In this document: one piece after another, positions 18,277 to 29,217 of the stretch
Position numbering within the stretch: position 1 is the first letter of the stretch
How the letters are laid out: each line of letters starts with the position of its first letter
Assembly: GCF_017874545.1 (NCBI RefSeq)
Contig: NZ_JAGGLT010000008.1
Location: forward strand, 1-64,000
DNA from: Thermoanaerobacterium butyriciformans
GTDB taxonomy: Bacteria > Bacillota > Thermoanaerobacteria > Thermoanaerobacterales > Thermoanaerobacteraceae
Direction of reading: 5' to 3'
Length of the DNA: 64,000 bases
Made by a program: the position numbers and the translations under genes
The notes under the pieces: generated by a model
Seen by the model: only the letters and a program-made list of their open reading frames with translations
Told to the model about the DNA's origin: nothing
The model's database searches: none

Positions 18277-21201
18277 TTAATTGGACGGTATTGTATTTCT
18301 CATGATTATTTCTTTTATTTCTTCCTTACTTTTGGCTTCTTTTAGGTCTTTTAATATTTTTTCATTCGATAAGACCTTATACAAATCAAGCATGTAATCT
18401 TTAGCATCTTCTTTCAAAGCCAACATAAAAATTAAGTCTGTTTTAAAATCTCCTTCCCAATAGATGGGTTCTTTCAACTTTGCTATGGCTATGGCAGGTT
18501 TTGTGACATATTTTGTGTCGCCATGTGGTATCGCAACTCCCCCTTTCATCCATGTAGCACCCATCGATTCTCGTTTATATGCGCTTAGTATGAATTTCTC
18601 ATCAACGTATCCTCTATCCTCAAGCATATACACCATTTTGTCTATAATATCGCTTTTCATTGATGCATCAACATCAAATAATATTAGATCATCGTCTAAT
18701 ACTTCTTTTAAGCGGCTTTCTTCCACAACATCTATGTTTACTAGTTTCTTTAACCTTTTTAACCCTTCCCCATTCATTATTTCCTCAACAGAGATATATG
18801 GAATATCACTTATTTTAGGATCGATGGTTCCCACAAAAGCTTGAATATTGTTTTTGCTCCTTATCTTATTTATTTCCGTATCAAGTTCTCTTTCGCTGAA
18901 AAGACCTAAAGGTATTATCTTTAATCCACTTTTTATCTCAGGTATCTTATCCTCTATATATTTCTTTATCTTAAGCGCAGTTCCCTCACCAGTTATGCAG
19001 ATGGTTACTATGGCTTTCGGAAGTTTGTTTGAATCTTTCACACCTTCCACATGTCCTACGTAAGATTTATTTTCATCTAATGCATCAGCTATTTCGTCAA
19101 TGGTGGCATCTGGCAGAATAGCCCGCCTTACGGCTTCCAAGACCATTACAGTGTCTACCCTTCCAATGGTCCTTGTAGGTATGCCTGTCCTTTTTGTTAT
19201 TATCTCACCAAAAGTGATGAGTGAACCCATATCAACAAGTATTATACATCCTTTCCCTTCATTCACCTTCTTCACGACTTCAATTGTACGCAAAAGGGCA
19301 TCTTCTGGGCTTTCATCAAGTGCCATCTCTACCCCGTGAGCTATATTTACCCCTAAAAGCTTGTTTGCCACATCTGCCATGCCACAGGCTACATGTCCAT
19401 GTGTTAATACTATAACAGCCACATTCCCTTTATTTCCACCTTCACTAGCTGAAAATGTTCTCAAGTACATGGCTACAAAACCAACCTCATCGTCTGTAAG
19501 CTCAATATCCAATATTTTATTGATTCTGTCAACCATCTTTTTCGCCACAACGTATTCCCTCATGTACTCGCTTTTGACGCTTTCAAGCTGCGGGTTAAAT
19601 ATAGATTTCCCGCTTTTCACCCTTTCGTAAGCTGCGCTTAGGTGAATAGCCAGTGCATAGAAAAGATTGTCCTTTATATTTTTGTAATTTTCTTTTGCTA
19701 TGTCTATGGCTTCTTCAACGGCATACAATATTTTCTCGCCTACGATTTCCTTTAATTCCTTTTTTGAAACAAAATTTTTTGTTCGTATATCGTTGGCAAA
19801 TTTTTTAAGCTCTGATTCTACTTGATTTCCAACGATCTTGTAGATTTCGTCGGTTTTTAACCCATCATTTTTTAGCTCAGTAAATCTATCCTCTATAAAC
19901 TGGTATATTTCATCTGGCAAAATATACCTATCTTCTTTAGGCAGCAATTTGCTTACGTTGTTTGGATATATGATGACATCCTTATCCGAATATTCTTCTA
20001 TATAAGGTTCTCTTTTGCTGACTTTCAAAAGCCCCATCCTTACATGGTTTGGCAAATCGGCAAGATTTATCGTTATTTCGCCATCTCTATTATCTAAAGT
20101 CTTCAAGAAACCTCTTGCACATGCTACTTGTATATCGCTCCTCATTTGACCTATATTTCCGGGGCAATCATAAAGCATTAAGGCCCTAAGCGCATCTGGC
20201 TTTAATTTTATTGGCTTATTTATTCTAAACGCTTCCTTTTTAAAGAAGAATTTTATAATTTCAAATCTCTCTGTATGTGGCCTTTCGCTTATAGGTGGTA
20301 GCTCTATAACCATAGGGATCCTGCGCCTAAATGTAAGTAGAAGCGATGATTCCGGATTTTCTGTAGTAGCCGCTATAAGCATTATGTTAGCTTCTCTTTC
20401 ACTGTCAGTCTCTCCAAGCCTCCTGAATTTGCCTTTGTCAAGTAAAAAAAACAAGATCTCTTGTCCCTCACTGGGAAGCCTGTGGACCTCGTCAAGAAAT
20501 AGTATGCCACCGTCGGCTTTTTCTACCAAACCAGCTTTTGACGACTCTGCACCTGTGTACGCTCCTTTTACATATCCGAAAAGCTGTGACATTAAAAGTT
20601 GTGGATTATCCGCATAGTCTGCGCAGTTAAAGACGACAAAAGGACTGCCGGCCTTTAGCCTGCCTGATTCCAACGCAAATTCGTACATAGCTTCTGCCAG
20701 TTGGCTTTTCCCAACGCCAGACGGTCCCAGTATTAATGTGTGAAGGCCATGTGGTGGATATAGAATGGCGGCTTTGGCTTGACTTATCTGTGTCTTTAAA
20801 CTTCCATCGTATCCTATTATCTCTTTAAAAGACATAAAATCACTTTCTCGACTTATCTCATCATCTTTACCATTGTCATCTTTTACATTATCAGCCACTA
20901 TAATCTCTGAACTTAAGATTTCCTTCTTTACCTGCGACGCCGCAAATCTCGATATGTCGTAGCCTAAATCGTTTAATCTCTTTGTAAATTTCCTATCAGA
21001 GATCTCTTTATCTTCGCTTAAAATCTTTTTTGCATCTTCATAAAGGTATGGCTTTCTCCGCTCTCTGGAATCGGGTATACCATTTTCAAGTCTATATTGT
21101 GTCACTTCTTCTCTATTGACATTTAGTATAGAAGCAATTTTTTCATCTGTCAGAGGATTTTTCTTATCTTCATTTTCTATTATCTTTACGATTTCATCCA
21201 C
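18277..21201 (-). CDS. LevR-type sigma-54-dependent activator with PTS domains
   Basis: 974 residues. Order: N-terminal HTH regions (about 1-100); AAA+ domain (about 125-370) with Walker A GPSGVGKS at 159-166, the sigma-54 contact loop GAYTGA at 213-218 and Walker B ILFLDE ending at D237/E238; a PRD; an EIIA-Man-like domain ([13 protein letters not shown]); an EIIB-Gat-like domain (CITGEG); and a C-terminal EIIA-Fru/Mtl domain ([12 protein letters not shown]). PTS phosphorylation of these His and Cys residues should tune activity according to substrate flux. GTG start at 21201 with GGGAGG 8 nt upstream. Confidence 0.94.
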   Translation of the reverse strand: MDEIVKIIENEDKKNPLTDEKIASILNVNREEVTQYRLENGIPDSRERRKPYLYEDAKKILSEDKEISDRKFTKRLNDLGYDISRFAASQVKKEILSSEIIVADNVKDDNGKDDEISRESDFMSFKEIIGYDGSLKTQISQAKAAILYPPHGLHTLILGPSGVGKSQLAEAMYEFALESGRLKAGSPFVVFNCADYADNPQLLMSQLFGYVKGAYTGAESSKAGLVEKADGGILFLDEVHRLPSEGQEILFFLLDKGKFRRLGETDSEREANIMLIAATTENPESSLLLTFRRRIPMVIELPPISERPHTERFEIIKFFFKKEAFRINKPIKLKPDALRALMLYDCPGNIGQMRSDIQVACARGFLKTLDNRDGEITINLADLPNHVRMGLLKVSKREPYIEEYSDKDVIIYPNNVSKLLPKEDRYILPDEIYQFIEDRFTELKNDGLKTDEIYKIVGNQVESELKKFANDIRTKNFVSKKELKEIVGEKILYAVEEAIDIAKENYKNIKDNLFYALAIHLSAAYERVKSGKSIFNPQLESVKSEYMREYVVAKKMVDRINKILDIELTDDEVGFVAMYLRTFSASEGGNKGNVAVIVLTHGHVACGMADVANKLLGVNIAHGVEMALDESPEDALLRTIEVVKKVNEGKGCIILVDMGSLITFGEIITKRTGIPTRTIGRVDTVMVLEAVRRAILPDATIDEIADALDENKSYVGHVEGVKDSNKLPKAIVTICITGEGTALKIKKYIEDKIPEIKSGLKIIPLGLFSERELDTEINKIRSKNNIQAFVGTIDPKISDIPYISVEEIMNGEGLKRLKKLVNIDVVEESRLKEVLDDDLILFDVDASMKSDIIDKMVYMLEDRGYVDEKFILSAYKRESMGATWMKGGVAIPHGDTKYVTKPAIAIAKLKEPIYWEGDFKTDLIFMLALKEDAKDYMLDLYKVLSNEKILKDLKEAKSKEEIKEIIMRNTIPSN

Positions 21202-21236
21202 ATTATCATCCTCCCACTACAAAATAATGCAAAAAA

Positions 21237-21257
21237 TATGCCATATTGGATGGCATA
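21237..21257 (-). promoter_or_regulatory. Inverted repeat upstream of the LevR-type gene
   Basis: TATGCCAT and ATGGCATA form an 8-bp perfect inverted repeat with a 5-bp centre, about 36 bp before the GTG start. It may be an operator or a hairpin in the leader. A TATAAT lies further upstream at about 21274-21279, without a clear -35. Confidence 0.35.
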
Positions 21258-21392
21258 AAATGTACGTGATATATTATATCATATATTGCATATATAATAT
21301 ACGCATGATACAATGAAGTTGATAAGGGAAAATTTTCATTAATACATAGATAGTTTCTATCTTGATAAAGATATAATAAAGAGGTGTCAATT

Positions 21393-21956
21393 ATGGAATT
21401 ACCTGATAAAAAAGAAGTATACACTTACGATGATTACTTAAATTGGACAGATGATCAAAGAATTGAGTTAATCGATGGACAGATCTATTTGATGGCTCCT
21501 CCATCAACAATGCATCAAAGAATATTAAGAGAAATATTCACAGTTTTTTCAGTATACTTAAAAGGCAAAAAATGTGAAGCATTCTGTGCACCTTTTGGAG
21601 TAAAGTTTACTGAAAAAAGCGAAAAAGATATTAAAACTGTTGTAGAACCTGATATCGTAGTTATCTGTGATAAATCGAAACTTGACAATGATGGATGCAA
21701 AGGTGCTCCCGATTTGATTGTCGAAATAACATCTCCTTCAACTGTAAGAAGGGATAGAGTAGAAAAGTTTAATTTGTATGAGAAATATGGAGTAAAGGAA
21801 TACTGGATAGTAGAACCCGATCTTAAAATAGTCAATGTATTTGCACTGCAGGAAAATAATAGATATGGCAGGCCTGAAATTTATACTGAAGAGGATAAGA
21901 TTAAAGTTTCTATCTTTGATGATCTCTCTATAGATTTGAAAGATGTTTTTAGTTGA
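21393..21956 (+). CDS. Uma2 family (DUF820) putative restriction-fold endonuclease
   Basis: About 187 residues. The PD-(D/E)xK-type core is visible: ELIDGQIYLMAPPS, VVEPDIVVICDKSKL, GAPDLIVEITSPSTVRRD and YGVKEYWIVEPD. Family members are predicted nucleases of unknown biological role, frequent in thermophiles and cyanobacteria, often lone genes. The ATG at 21393 follows GAGGTG by 6 nt. It is convergent with mtlD and shares the terminator between them. Confidence 0.85.
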   Translation: MELPDKKEVYTYDDYLNWTDDQRIELIDGQIYLMAPPSTMHQRILREIFTVFSVYLKGKKCEAFCAPFGVKFTEKSEKDIKTVVEPDIVVICDKSKLDNDGCKGAPDLIVEITSPSTVRRDRVEKFNLYEKYGVKEYWIVEPDLKIVNVFALQENNRYGRPEIYTEEDKIKVSIFDDLSIDLKDVFS

Positions 21957-21968
21957 TGTTACAATAAA

Positions 21969-22012
21969 AGCCATGGTCTAAAACCATACAATTAAAGTTT
22001 AAGACCATGGCT
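21969..22012. terminator. Bidirectional terminator between Uma2 and mtlD
   Basis: AGCCATGGTCT pairs perfectly with AGACCATGGCT. On the minus strand the stem is followed by TTTATTGT, which suits mtlD; on the plus strand by AAAAAGTTTATTTT, a weaker end for the Uma2 gene. Confidence 0.75.
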
Positions 22013-22019
22013 AAAAAGT

Positions 22020-23180
22020 TTATTTTATCTTGCCGGATTTAAGTTCTTTGTACTTTTTTACTATTTTATCTATAAGGATAGTTTCATTAAGCCCTGTCAC
22101 TTTCTTCACTGTTTCCTCAATTCCTAACGTACTTATGCTTTCTTGTATTTCCATGGCTTTTGGATCGTCTTTATAGTCAAATGCAAATCCTGCAGCTATG
22201 CCGTAAAGTATGTTTTCAGGCATCAAACCTGTCTCAAAGCTTAACTTGGCAGGCGATACAAGTCTATCACCGTTTGAAAGTTTCCTCACTGGATCTCTAC
22301 CTACTCTTACCACTTCGTCTTTCAAATGAGGATTCTTAAATCTCTCTATGACTTTGTCTGAGTATTCCTTAAGCTTATCCATCCCTATCTTGTGCTTATT
22401 GTTAAGCCCGAAAGAAGCCTCTAACTGAAGGTTTCTCACTATTTTATCTATTGTATCGTCTAATATTGCTTCATGAATGTACTTATACCCTTTTAAGTAG
22501 CCGAGATATGCTGTCGTGGCATGTGAACCGTTTAGAAGGAAAAGCTTCCTTTCTATATAAGGTTCTAAGTCATCAACAAGCTCACAGCCTTTTATATCAA
22601 AGTCGCCTTTTACAGCATCTTTCTCAATGTCCCACTCAAAAAATTCCTCTACTGCCACGTCTATAGGAGTCTCTTTCTCTATGTCTACATTTGGCACTAT
22701 TCTGTCCACAGCAGTATTTGGAAAACCGACTTTTTCATCTAAATATGCTTTTAAATTTTCACTGGAATTATTGTAAATGCTATCTCTTAAAATATTTGTC
22801 GCAAACAAGGCATTTTCACAGGCCATTATGTCTAGTGGCAAATCATTTTTCTCAAATCTTCTTTCTAGATAATACGCCAATTTTTCACCAATGCCGTAAA
22901 GATTGTTGACACCTACAGATGTCGTTATTACGTCTGCATCTTCAATGGCCTTTAAGAGATTTTCTTCATCATCTATGTGAATCGCTTTGACCCCATCTAC
23001 AACTTCTTTCTTGATGTCATTTCCTAATATGAATATATTGTAGCTTTTAAATTTATTGATGTTATCCACCAATTCTTTAAATACATCCACAAAGTATATG
23101 TCATAGCCTGATTTATATAGTAAACTGCCTATAAATCCTCTGCCTATATTGCCTGCTCCAAAGTGTACAGCTTTTTTCAT
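22020..23180 (-). CDS. mtlD: Mannitol-1-phosphate 5-dehydrogenase
   Basis: 386 residues, polyol long-chain dehydrogenase. The N-terminal NAD site is [14 protein letters not shown], and the catalytic Lys/Asn region is seen in DRIVPNVD and [18 protein letters not shown]. It oxidises mannitol-1-phosphate to fructose-6-phosphate with NAD+. Its ATG shares one base with the mtlF stop codon. Last gene of the mannitol operon. Confidence 0.97.
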   Translation of the reverse strand: MKKAVHFGAGNIGRGFIGSLLYKSGYDIYFVDVFKELVDNINKFKSYNIFILGNDIKKEVVDGVKAIHIDDEENLLKAIEDADVITTSVGVNNLYGIGEKLAYYLERRFEKNDLPLDIMACENALFATNILRDSIYNNSSENLKAYLDEKVGFPNTAVDRIVPNVDIEKETPIDVAVEEFFEWDIEKDAVKGDFDIKGCELVDDLEPYIERKLFLLNGSHATTAYLGYLKGYKYIHEAILDDTIDKIVRNLQLEASFGLNNKHKIGMDKLKEYSDKVIERFKNPHLKDEVVRVGRDPVRKLSNGDRLVSPAKLSFETGLMPENILYGIAAGFAFDYKDDPKAMEIQESISTLGIEETVKKVTGLNETILIDKIVKKYKELKSGKIK

Positions 23181-23620
23181 TATTCTCCACCTTCTTTAAG
23201 TATTTGGATTATTTCCTGTGGCGACTTTGCGTCTCTCAACCTTCTTACATTTTCTTCATACTGGCATGTTAAGGCGATGCTTGACAGTATCTCTAAGTGC
23301 TCATCGTCTTTGCCTGCAATGCCTATAACAACGTATGCCATATTGCCATCGCCAAAATCCACTCCATCTGGATACTGTATCACAACTATTCCCGATTTCT
23401 TTATATATTTCACATACTGGGATACACCGTGTGGAATTGCTATGCCATTGCCAATGTAAGTTGTGACGTCATTTTCTCTCTCTATCATGCCTTCAATATA
23501 TTCTTTTTCAACATATCCTCTATCGACTAATAGTCTTCCAGCTCTTTTAATAGCGTCAAATTTAGGCTCTGAAGCTTCATTCAATACGATGTTATTTTCA
23601 TTTAAGATTTCACTGTTCAT
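23180..23620 (-). CDS. mtlF: Mannitol-specific PTS IIA
   Basis: 146 residues. The phosphohistidine is in [14 protein letters not shown]. It donates phosphate to the IIB domain of MtlA and can also phosphorylate MtlR. Separate IIA and IICB genes are the usual Firmicute layout. GGAGG lies upstream of the ATG. Confidence 0.95.
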   Translation of the reverse strand: MNSEILNENNIVLNEASEPKFDAIKRAGRLLVDRGYVEKEYIEGMIERENDVTTYIGNGIAIPHGVSQYVKYIKKSGIVVIQYPDGVDFGDGNMAYVVIGIAGKDDEHLEILSSIALTCQYEENVRRLRDAKSPQEIIQILKEGGE

Positions 23621-23633
23621 TGTAATAATCCTC

Positions 23634-25676
23634 CTAATACTTTTTTAATACGTTAATAATAATATTTTTTACATCATCAATATTACCATATTTTAAGGCA
23701 TCTTTGAAATCGTCGTTTTCTACAAGTGCAATGCTTATCTCACCCAGCATTTCCAGTACAGTGTTATCCTCTTTCTTCCTTGCCAGCATGACAAGAATCG
23801 TATCAACTTCCTCATAGGAAAATCCTATGCTTCTCATATTAATAGGACTACTTAGCCTGTATATTCCGATGTACGGTATGATCATCTTGTTGCTTCTTGT
23901 GTGTAAAAGAGCGATCCTTGTGCCTGGTATGACTGTATTGCCCATCATCTCCCGCTTTTTTATAAGCTCTTCCACTTCATCTTTATCTGACATGACATTT
24001 ATTTTAGATATTTCATCTACAATTACATCTATAAGCTCATTTAAGCCATTTGCGCTTATCTTGCTTATATTCAAATTTTTTAAAGTTTCACCAAAATACT
24101 TAGTTATGCTGCTTTCGCTTTCTGATCTGCTTATGTCATTTAACTTAAGTGGCAAAAGGTAATTGTCATCTTCATTAAAGCCTATCTTATCGATTAAGTC
24201 TCTTATTTTTCGTATATCGTCAGAAGTTAAAAAAGGCGACACCGTTATTGCATTGTCTAAAGAATCTTTATCTTCATACAGCTTTACTGTAGAGATAATT
24301 ATATCATAATCTTTACCATCGTCTTTATTGCGTATTGAACCAATTTCTATAGAATCTATCTCAGGGAAAGCGCTTTTCAATTTCTCTGACAGTATCTTTG
24401 CAGTTCCTATGCCGTTAGGACATATTACTAAAGCCCTCAACCTTTTCTCTGCCTTTTGCCTTTCAATAGCAGCACCTACGTGCATCGTTATATAACCTAT
24501 TTCCTCTGCAGGCACTGTTATGTTGTACTTTGAAAATATAAGCCTGCAAGCTTTATTTACCGCTTCAAACAATTCCCCATAATACTCTTTTATTTGATCT
24601 ATCAAAGTATTTCTGGACTGAAGTCCCATACTAAGCCTGTAAATAAGTGTCTCTATGTGCTGCGACAAGCCGTATATAAGCTTATCATCGCACTTTATCT
24701 CCGTCTTCAATATCTTTGCGACTTCTTCGATAAGCTCTTTAGAAAGGTCGTCTAATGTTATTCCAAGCTCAATGAAACCTTCTTTCTTGTAAATATACTT
24801 TTTGCCATTTAAGTGTATTGCCAGGTATGCCAGCTCATCATCTGTTAGATTTATGCCGTGTTCTTTCATTATTTCATCTACTTTATAGATAAAGCTAAAC
24901 TGTTCTGACGACAGTATATCATCCACAGTCTCTTTGTTTAATTTTATGCTTTCATCTTGCATGTACCTATATATAGCTGTCGCCACATGCAAAAACAAAG
25001 CGAAATAATTGTTGTCGTCATTTATCTTTACGACTGTCTCATTAATAAGCTTCACCAATTTTTTAGCAGTATTTATAATTTCACTGCTAAATATATTATT
25101 AAAAAACTCCGTAATGAACTTATCCTGTTTGTCGCCGTACACGTACATAAGCATTTCATCCAATGGCAGATAACTATACATTAGCTCTATTACCGCTTTT
25201 CTCTTGTCTATCTCTGTCCCCTCAACTTTTATGCCTATGCCTCTTTTCCTTATAAGCTCTAAGTTTCTCACCTTAAGCCATATCTCTATTTTGTCAAGGT
25301 ACATACTTATTGTGCCTTCTGATACATTGAAAAGATAGCTAAAATAAGTCGATTTTAATGGCTCTTTTGACAAAAGCATGCTTAAAGTCATATATATCTG
25401 CCTCTGCTCTTGGCTTAATATGCTGCCATACGATATAGGGCCGATTTCTTTGCTTATTTCTTCTAAACTTTCATTTCCACCGTGTATTTCATACTTTGAC
25501 TCATTTTCAGTTATAACACAGCGATAGTTTTTCAAGATCTTATTCGCTTCATGGACTTCTCTATCAATTGTTCTCTTGCTGATATTCATTAATTTGGAAA
25601 GGTCCTCTATACTTAAAGGACCTTTCTCTATTAAAGATTTAATTATGAATTTTTGACGATCGCTTAAATCCTTCAT
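23634..25676 (-). CDS. mtlR: Mannitol operon activator with PRD, EIIB and EIIA domains
   Basis: About 680 residues. Order: two N-terminal HTH domains (about 1-170; LSIEDLSKLMNISKRTIDRE is the first), PRD1 and PRD2 (about 190-400; the AIHLNGKKYI and ITMHVGAAIERQ histidines), an EIIB-Gat domain (VICPNGIGTAKILSEKL) and a C-terminal EIIA-Mtl domain (RIALLHTRSNKM). It activates the mtl promoter, controlled by phosphorylation from HPr and MtlF. An ATG at 25688 is also in frame, but GGTGA is correctly spaced only for 25676. Placed inside the operon. Confidence 0.93.
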   Translation of the reverse strand: MKDLSDRQKFIIKSLIEKGPLSIEDLSKLMNISKRTIDREVHEANKILKNYRCVITENESKYEIHGGNESLEEISKEIGPISYGSILSQEQRQIYMTLSMLLSKEPLKSTYFSYLFNVSEGTISMYLDKIEIWLKVRNLELIRKRGIGIKVEGTEIDKRKAVIELMYSYLPLDEMLMYVYGDKQDKFITEFFNNIFSSEIINTAKKLVKLINETVVKINDDNNYFALFLHVATAIYRYMQDESIKLNKETVDDILSSEQFSFIYKVDEIMKEHGINLTDDELAYLAIHLNGKKYIYKKEGFIELGITLDDLSKELIEEVAKILKTEIKCDDKLIYGLSQHIETLIYRLSMGLQSRNTLIDQIKEYYGELFEAVNKACRLIFSKYNITVPAEEIGYITMHVGAAIERQKAEKRLRALVICPNGIGTAKILSEKLKSAFPEIDSIEIGSIRNKDDGKDYDIIISTVKLYEDKDSLDNAITVSPFLTSDDIRKIRDLIDKIGFNEDDNYLLPLKLNDISRSESESSITKYFGETLKNLNISKISANGLNELIDVIVDEISKINVMSDKDEVEELIKKREMMGNTVIPGTRIALLHTRSNKMIIPYIGIYRLSSPINMRSIGFSYEEVDTILVMLARKKEDNTVLEMLGEISIALVENDDFKDALKYGNIDDVKNIIINVLKKY

Positions 25677-25696
25677 ATTATCATTCACCGTTTTTA

Positions 25697-27121
25697 TTAT
25701 TTCTTCTTAATCGTTGAAATAAACTCGTCATACACTTTGCCATCAAGGAAATTATTTACTTTCACTATTTGTGCTGATGGTGCCACCTGTGATGCCCTTT
25801 CTGCCAAGCTTTCCTGTGTAAATACTATGTCAGCCTCTTTTGGTATCTGGTTTACTGCAGAGTGTTTAACGGTGATATCAAGCCCAGCATCTTTAAGTTT
25901 CTTTTTGAGTATTGATTCACCCATGGCAGATGAGCCCATGCCTGCATCGCAAGCAAATACTATTAATTTAGGTTCTGCCTTTGCAATATTTGATACAGGA
26001 ACTTGTCCTTTGCTTTGTGCTTTCAGATTGCTTACCATTGACTTAGCAAATGCCATATTTTCTTCACTCATTGTATCTTCGCTGGCCCTTCTTACAAATA
26101 CAGAAGCTATTAAGAATGATACTACAGCACCTACTGTTATACCTGTCAATACTGGCAAGAGTCCGCCTTTTGGTGTCATAGCAATTTCAGCTATGATACT
26201 TCCTGGTGATGGTGTTGCAACGAGGCCTGCATGTGTCAAGACGAATGTAGCATCTGCTGCTATTCCGCCACCTATTACAGCCAATATCAGTATTGGATTC
26301 ATTAAAACATATGGGAAGTATATCTCATGTATTCCGCCAAAGAAGTGGATAATCACAGCACCTGGTGCTGATTGCTTTGCTGTGCCTTTGCCAAAAATCC
26401 AGTAGGCCATGAGTATGCCAAGTCCTGGACCTGGATCCGTCTCTAAAAGGAAGAATATAGATTTCCCAAATTCTTTCGCCTCCTGTATACCAAGTGGCGC
26501 CAATATTCCATGGTTTATAGCATTGTTTAAGAATAATACTTTGCCTGGTTCAATGAATATTGCTATCAAAGGAAGTATTCCCTTTACAGTTACCCATTGT
26601 GCTGCTGCACCTAAACCTGTTGATACACCTGTAACAACCGGATCGATGAAAATAAACGCTAAGATTGCTAATATTGCACCTAATATACCTGCTGAGAAAT
26701 TGTTTACCAACATTTCAAATCCTGTCGGTATTTTTCCATCTACTGCCTCATCAAACTTTTTAATTATATACCCTCCAAGTGGTCCCATTATCATTGCGCC
26801 TAAAAACATTGGTATCGATGAACCTATTACAATACCTGCTGTAGCGATAGCACCTACGACGCCACCTCTTACATCGTATATAAGTTTACCGCCTGTATAA
26901 CCGATAAGGATAGGCAGCAAGTATGTTATCATAGGTCCTACCAATTTAGCTAAGTTGGCATTTGGCGTCCAACCAGTAGGAATGAAAAACGCTGTTATAA
27001 GACCCCATGCTATAAATGCACCGATGTTAGGAAGAACCATTCCAGCTAAAAATCCGCCAAGTTTTTGAAGTTTTGCTTTTGCAGTTCCGCCTTTATTTGT
27101 CAAAGCCATGTTTCTGTCCAT
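25697..27121 (-). CDS. mtlA: Mannitol-specific PTS IICB
   Basis: About 474 residues: the IIC membrane domain (about 1-340; [19 protein letters not shown], and the substrate-site motif [11 protein letters not shown]) and a C-terminal IIB domain with phosphocysteine in [16 protein letters not shown]. The frame stays open upstream to 27268, but AAGGAGGG 8 nt before 27121 and the family start (MDRN...) fix the start. Imports and phosphorylates mannitol. Confidence 0.96.
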   Translation of the reverse strand: MDRNMALTNKGGTAKAKLQKLGGFLAGMVLPNIGAFIAWGLITAFFIPTGWTPNANLAKLVGPMITYLLPILIGYTGGKLIYDVRGGVVGAIATAGIVIGSSIPMFLGAMIMGPLGGYIIKKFDEAVDGKIPTGFEMLVNNFSAGILGAILAILAFIFIDPVVTGVSTGLGAAAQWVTVKGILPLIAIFIEPGKVLFLNNAINHGILAPLGIQEAKEFGKSIFFLLETDPGPGLGILMAYWIFGKGTAKQSAPGAVIIHFFGGIHEIYFPYVLMNPILILAVIGGGIAADATFVLTHAGLVATPSPGSIIAEIAMTPKGGLLPVLTGITVGAVVSFLIASVFVRRASEDTMSEENMAFAKSMVSNLKAQSKGQVPVSNIAKAEPKLIVFACDAGMGSSAMGESILKKKLKDAGLDITVKHSAVNQIPKEADIVFTQESLAERASQVAPSAQIVKVNNFLDGKVYDEFISTIKKK

Positions 27122-27161
27122 AATTTTTACCCTCCTTAAATTTATTATTTTTTCTAATTCT

Positions 27162-27230
27162 ATTGTATGACAGCATTTACACCTTTTCAATTTAAACAAT
27201 TTCATTTCTGTCATCTGTTTTCTGTGACAA
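27162..27230 (-). promoter_or_regulatory. mtlA promoter and MtlR-like site
   Basis: Minus-strand TTGAAA (27185-27190) and TACAAT (27162-27167) are 17 bp apart. Just upstream, at 27209-27230, lie TTGTCACA and TGACA half-sites in inverted orientation; TTGTCACA agrees with the TTGNCACA half of the Bacillus MtlR box. The position 19 bp before the -35 suits an activator. Confidence 0.65.
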
Positions 27231-27273
27231 ATTTTAAGAAGGGTAAAAGATGGCATATTACAAGGCATATACG

Positions 27274-27687
27274 CTACATAATCATGACAAATGTACCTGC
27301 CGTTATCAATATTCCTGCAATTATTGTCTTTAAGTCAAAATGCTCACCTAAAATTATGTATGACAAGACAAGTGTTATGACTATGCTGGACTTATCTATA
27401 GGAGCAACTTTTGAAACATCTCCCAGCGCAATGGCTTTATAATAAAAAAGCCATGAAAGACCTGTAGCAAGACCTGATAAAATCAAAAAAAGCCAGTTTT
27501 GCCGCGTCAATACTTTCATGCCGCTTTGCACACCTGTGGCAAAAACAATACCCCATGATAAAAATATGATGACACTTGTGCGTATCGCTGTTGCAAGGTT
27601 TGAATCTACACCTTTTATGCCAATTTTTGCTAAGATAGATGTCAGTGCCGCAAATAAAGCAGACAATATTGCATAAAGCTTCCACAC
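27274..27687 (-). CDS. Half-size EamA/DMT-family transporter
   Basis: 137 residues with about five hydrophobic segments, one EamA repeat (typical ending [30 protein letters not shown]). Such single-repeat proteins work as dimers. The exported or imported compound is unknown. It is upstream of mtlA on the same strand, but the mtl promoter lies between them. Confidence 0.85.
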   Translation of the reverse strand: MWKLYAILSALFAALTSILAKIGIKGVDSNLATAIRTSVIIFLSWGIVFATGVQSGMKVLTRQNWLFLILSGLATGLSWLFYYKAIALGDVSKVAPIDKSSIVITLVLSYIILGEHFDLKTIIAGILITAGTFVMIM

Positions 27688-27768
27688 GATTTATACCCCC
27701 TAAATGGTCAAAATAAATTTAAAACAACACACTATATTATATAACTGCTAATAATGTTTGTCTATAAT

Positions 27769-27797
27769 TGGTATAATGATAAATTTTGTGATATAAT
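27769..27797 (+). promoter_or_regulatory. Promoter elements before the lone MNT gene
   Basis: An extended -10 (TG-G-TATAAT, TATAAT at 27772-27777) and a second TATAAT at 27792-27797 lie 38 and 18 bp before the start codon. Confidence 0.5.
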
Positions 27798-27814
27798 GTA
27801 AATGGTGATTTTAA

Positions 27815-28246
27815 ATGTATAATTTATCAAATGCTTTAATAGACATTTGTAAAAAATATGATATAGGGCTTTTATACATTTTCGGCTCGCAAAAAGAAAA
27901 TGCATTAAAATTATTAAATAATGAAAAAATAACTGTCATCGATCCATTGTCTGATATCGATGTTGGGATTGTTTTTAAACAAGATATTGAGCTTATTAAC
28001 GATAGATATAAGCTTTATGCAAAAATTTATAATGAAATGGAAGATATTTTTGTGCCGTACAAATTGGATCTAATTTTTTTACAAGAAAAAAATTCGGTTT
28101 TTCAATGTGAAGCCTTAAAGGGTGTATGTTTATATTATTGTTCAGAGACGTACAAAGACATGTATGAAATGAAAATTTTGCAGAAAGCGGCAGATTTTAA
28201 ATATGTTCTTGATAAATACAATGAAGAAGTTTTAGAAAAATATTGA
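27815..28246 (+). CDS. Lone nucleotidyltransferase-domain protein
   Basis: 143 residues. LLYIFGSQKENALKL and PLSDIDVGIVF give the GS and DxD residues of the MNT fold, with a long insertion (about 22 residues) between them. GGTGA precedes the ATG. No HEPN gene is next to it: the next gene is convergent and unrelated. Function unknown; possibly an orphan antitoxin-like or substrate-modifying nucleotidyltransferase. Confidence 0.8.
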   Translation: MYNLSNALIDICKKYDIGLLYIFGSQKENALKLLNNEKITVIDPLSDIDVGIVFKQDIELINDRYKLYAKIYNEMEDIFVPYKLDLIFLQEKNSVFQCEALKGVCLYYCSETYKDMYEMKILQKAADFKYVLDKYNEEVLEKY

Positions 28247-28266
28247 TGTTAGTATGGTGAGTAGTA

Positions 28267-28310
28267 TCCCCTCACATCATATATACTCTCTTGATGTGAG
28301 GGGTTTTGTT
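28267..28310. terminator. Terminator between MNT and GH130 genes
   Basis: CCCCTCACATCA and TGATGTGAGGGG form a perfect 12-bp stem with a 12-nt loop, followed on the plus strand by TTTTGTTTTT. It ends the MNT gene and, without a good T-run on the other strand, may also limit the mannoside operon. Confidence 0.9.
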
Positions 28311-28311
28311 T

Positions 28312-29214
28312 TTATTCAAATTTTATGTCATTCATGTTTATATATGCAACACCTATTACAGTGTCTGCGCCACCGTAATAGACATATATATCATCGCCTT
28401 TTACTGCGTTGCCGCAGCTAAAAACTACATTTGATATAAAGCCGTTCTTTTCCCATTCAAGCTCTGGCTCCAAAATCGGCTCCTTTTGCCTCGCTAAGAC
28501 TATCGATGGATCATTTATGTCGAGAAGCACTGCACCTAATCTATATACATTGTCGTCATCTGCAGCATGGTAAATGAGAAACCATCCATCTTTTGTCCTA
28601 ATAGGTGGTCCAGCCACACCTACCCTTGAGCTTTCCCAAGTTCCTTTGATAGGTTTTATTATTGATTTATGTCCAAACCATGTCTTCAAATCGCTGGAGT
28701 ATGCTATCCATATATCTGGATACCTTCTGTGAAACATTACATAATTCCCATTTATTTTCTCAGGAAACAGTGTGGCATCTTTGTTTGGTTCATCTAGCAC
28801 AACACCTTTCCTCTCCCAATTTATCAAATTTTTTGAAGTTGCAAGGCATATTCTGTAGTCATCATCTGTCCTATCTCCAAAGCCTGTATACATCATGTAG
28901 TACGTGTCATCTATCTTGACTATCCTTGGATCTTCACATCCTCTCAATTCTTGCTCTACGTCATTGCTTAAAACGGGCTTATCAAGCCTCATAAAGTTAA
29001 TTCCGTCTTTGCTTACAGCGTATCCTAGCCTTGATATATACTTGCCGTATTTTTTGTGTGGTCCTAAATCTGTCGCTCTGTAGATAAGGTGAAACAATCC
29101 ATTGTCGTATATAGCAGAACAGTTAAATACAGCTTTTCTCTCCCATTCATGCTCTGTCACTGGTTCTAAAATTGGTTTGTCGCTTAGCCTTTTTAGCTTT
29201 ATCAATTTATCCAC
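28312..29214 (-). CDS. GH130_2 beta-mannoside phosphorylase (copy 2)
   Basis: 300 residues, five-bladed propeller. Motifs: WERKAVFNCSAIYDNG, GCEDPRIVKID with the catalytic Asp, DATLFPEKING, VMFHRRYPDIWIAYS and VVFSCGNAVKGDDIYVYYGGAD. It should cleave a beta-mannoside with phosphate, giving mannose-1-phosphate. The size and tandem arrangement match the Thermoanaerobacter pair shown to act on beta-1,2-mannobiose and beta-1,2-oligomannan. No signal peptide. Last gene of the operon. Confidence 0.9.
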   Translation of the reverse strand: MDKLIKLKRLSDKPILEPVTEHEWERKAVFNCSAIYDNGLFHLIYRATDLGPHKKYGKYISRLGYAVSKDGINFMRLDKPVLSNDVEQELRGCEDPRIVKIDDTYYMMYTGFGDRTDDDYRICLATSKNLINWERKGVVLDEPNKDATLFPEKINGNYVMFHRRYPDIWIAYSSDLKTWFGHKSIIKPIKGTWESSRVGVAGPPIRTKDGWFLIYHAADDDNVYRLGAVLLDINDPSIVLARQKEPILEPELEWEKNGFISNVVFSCGNAVKGDDIYVYYGGADTVIGVAYINMNDIKFE

Positions 29215-29217
29215 TCC

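Noticed and set aside
23634-25676. MtlR as an RNA-binding antiterminator of the BglG type
   Set aside because: The N-terminus has HTH domains instead of a CAT RNA-binding domain, and no RAT/terminator pair precedes mtlA.
25737-26405. 222-residue plus-strand ORF opposite mtlA
   Set aside because: Antisense shadow of mtlA; Ala/Ile/Pro-rich composition is typical of reverse-complement membrane codons.
27122-27268. Longer mtlA reading frame starting at 27268
   Set aside because: The extra 49 residues are Cys/Lys-rich and unlike any IICB start; they run over the promoter. AAGGAGGG before 27121 fixes the real start.
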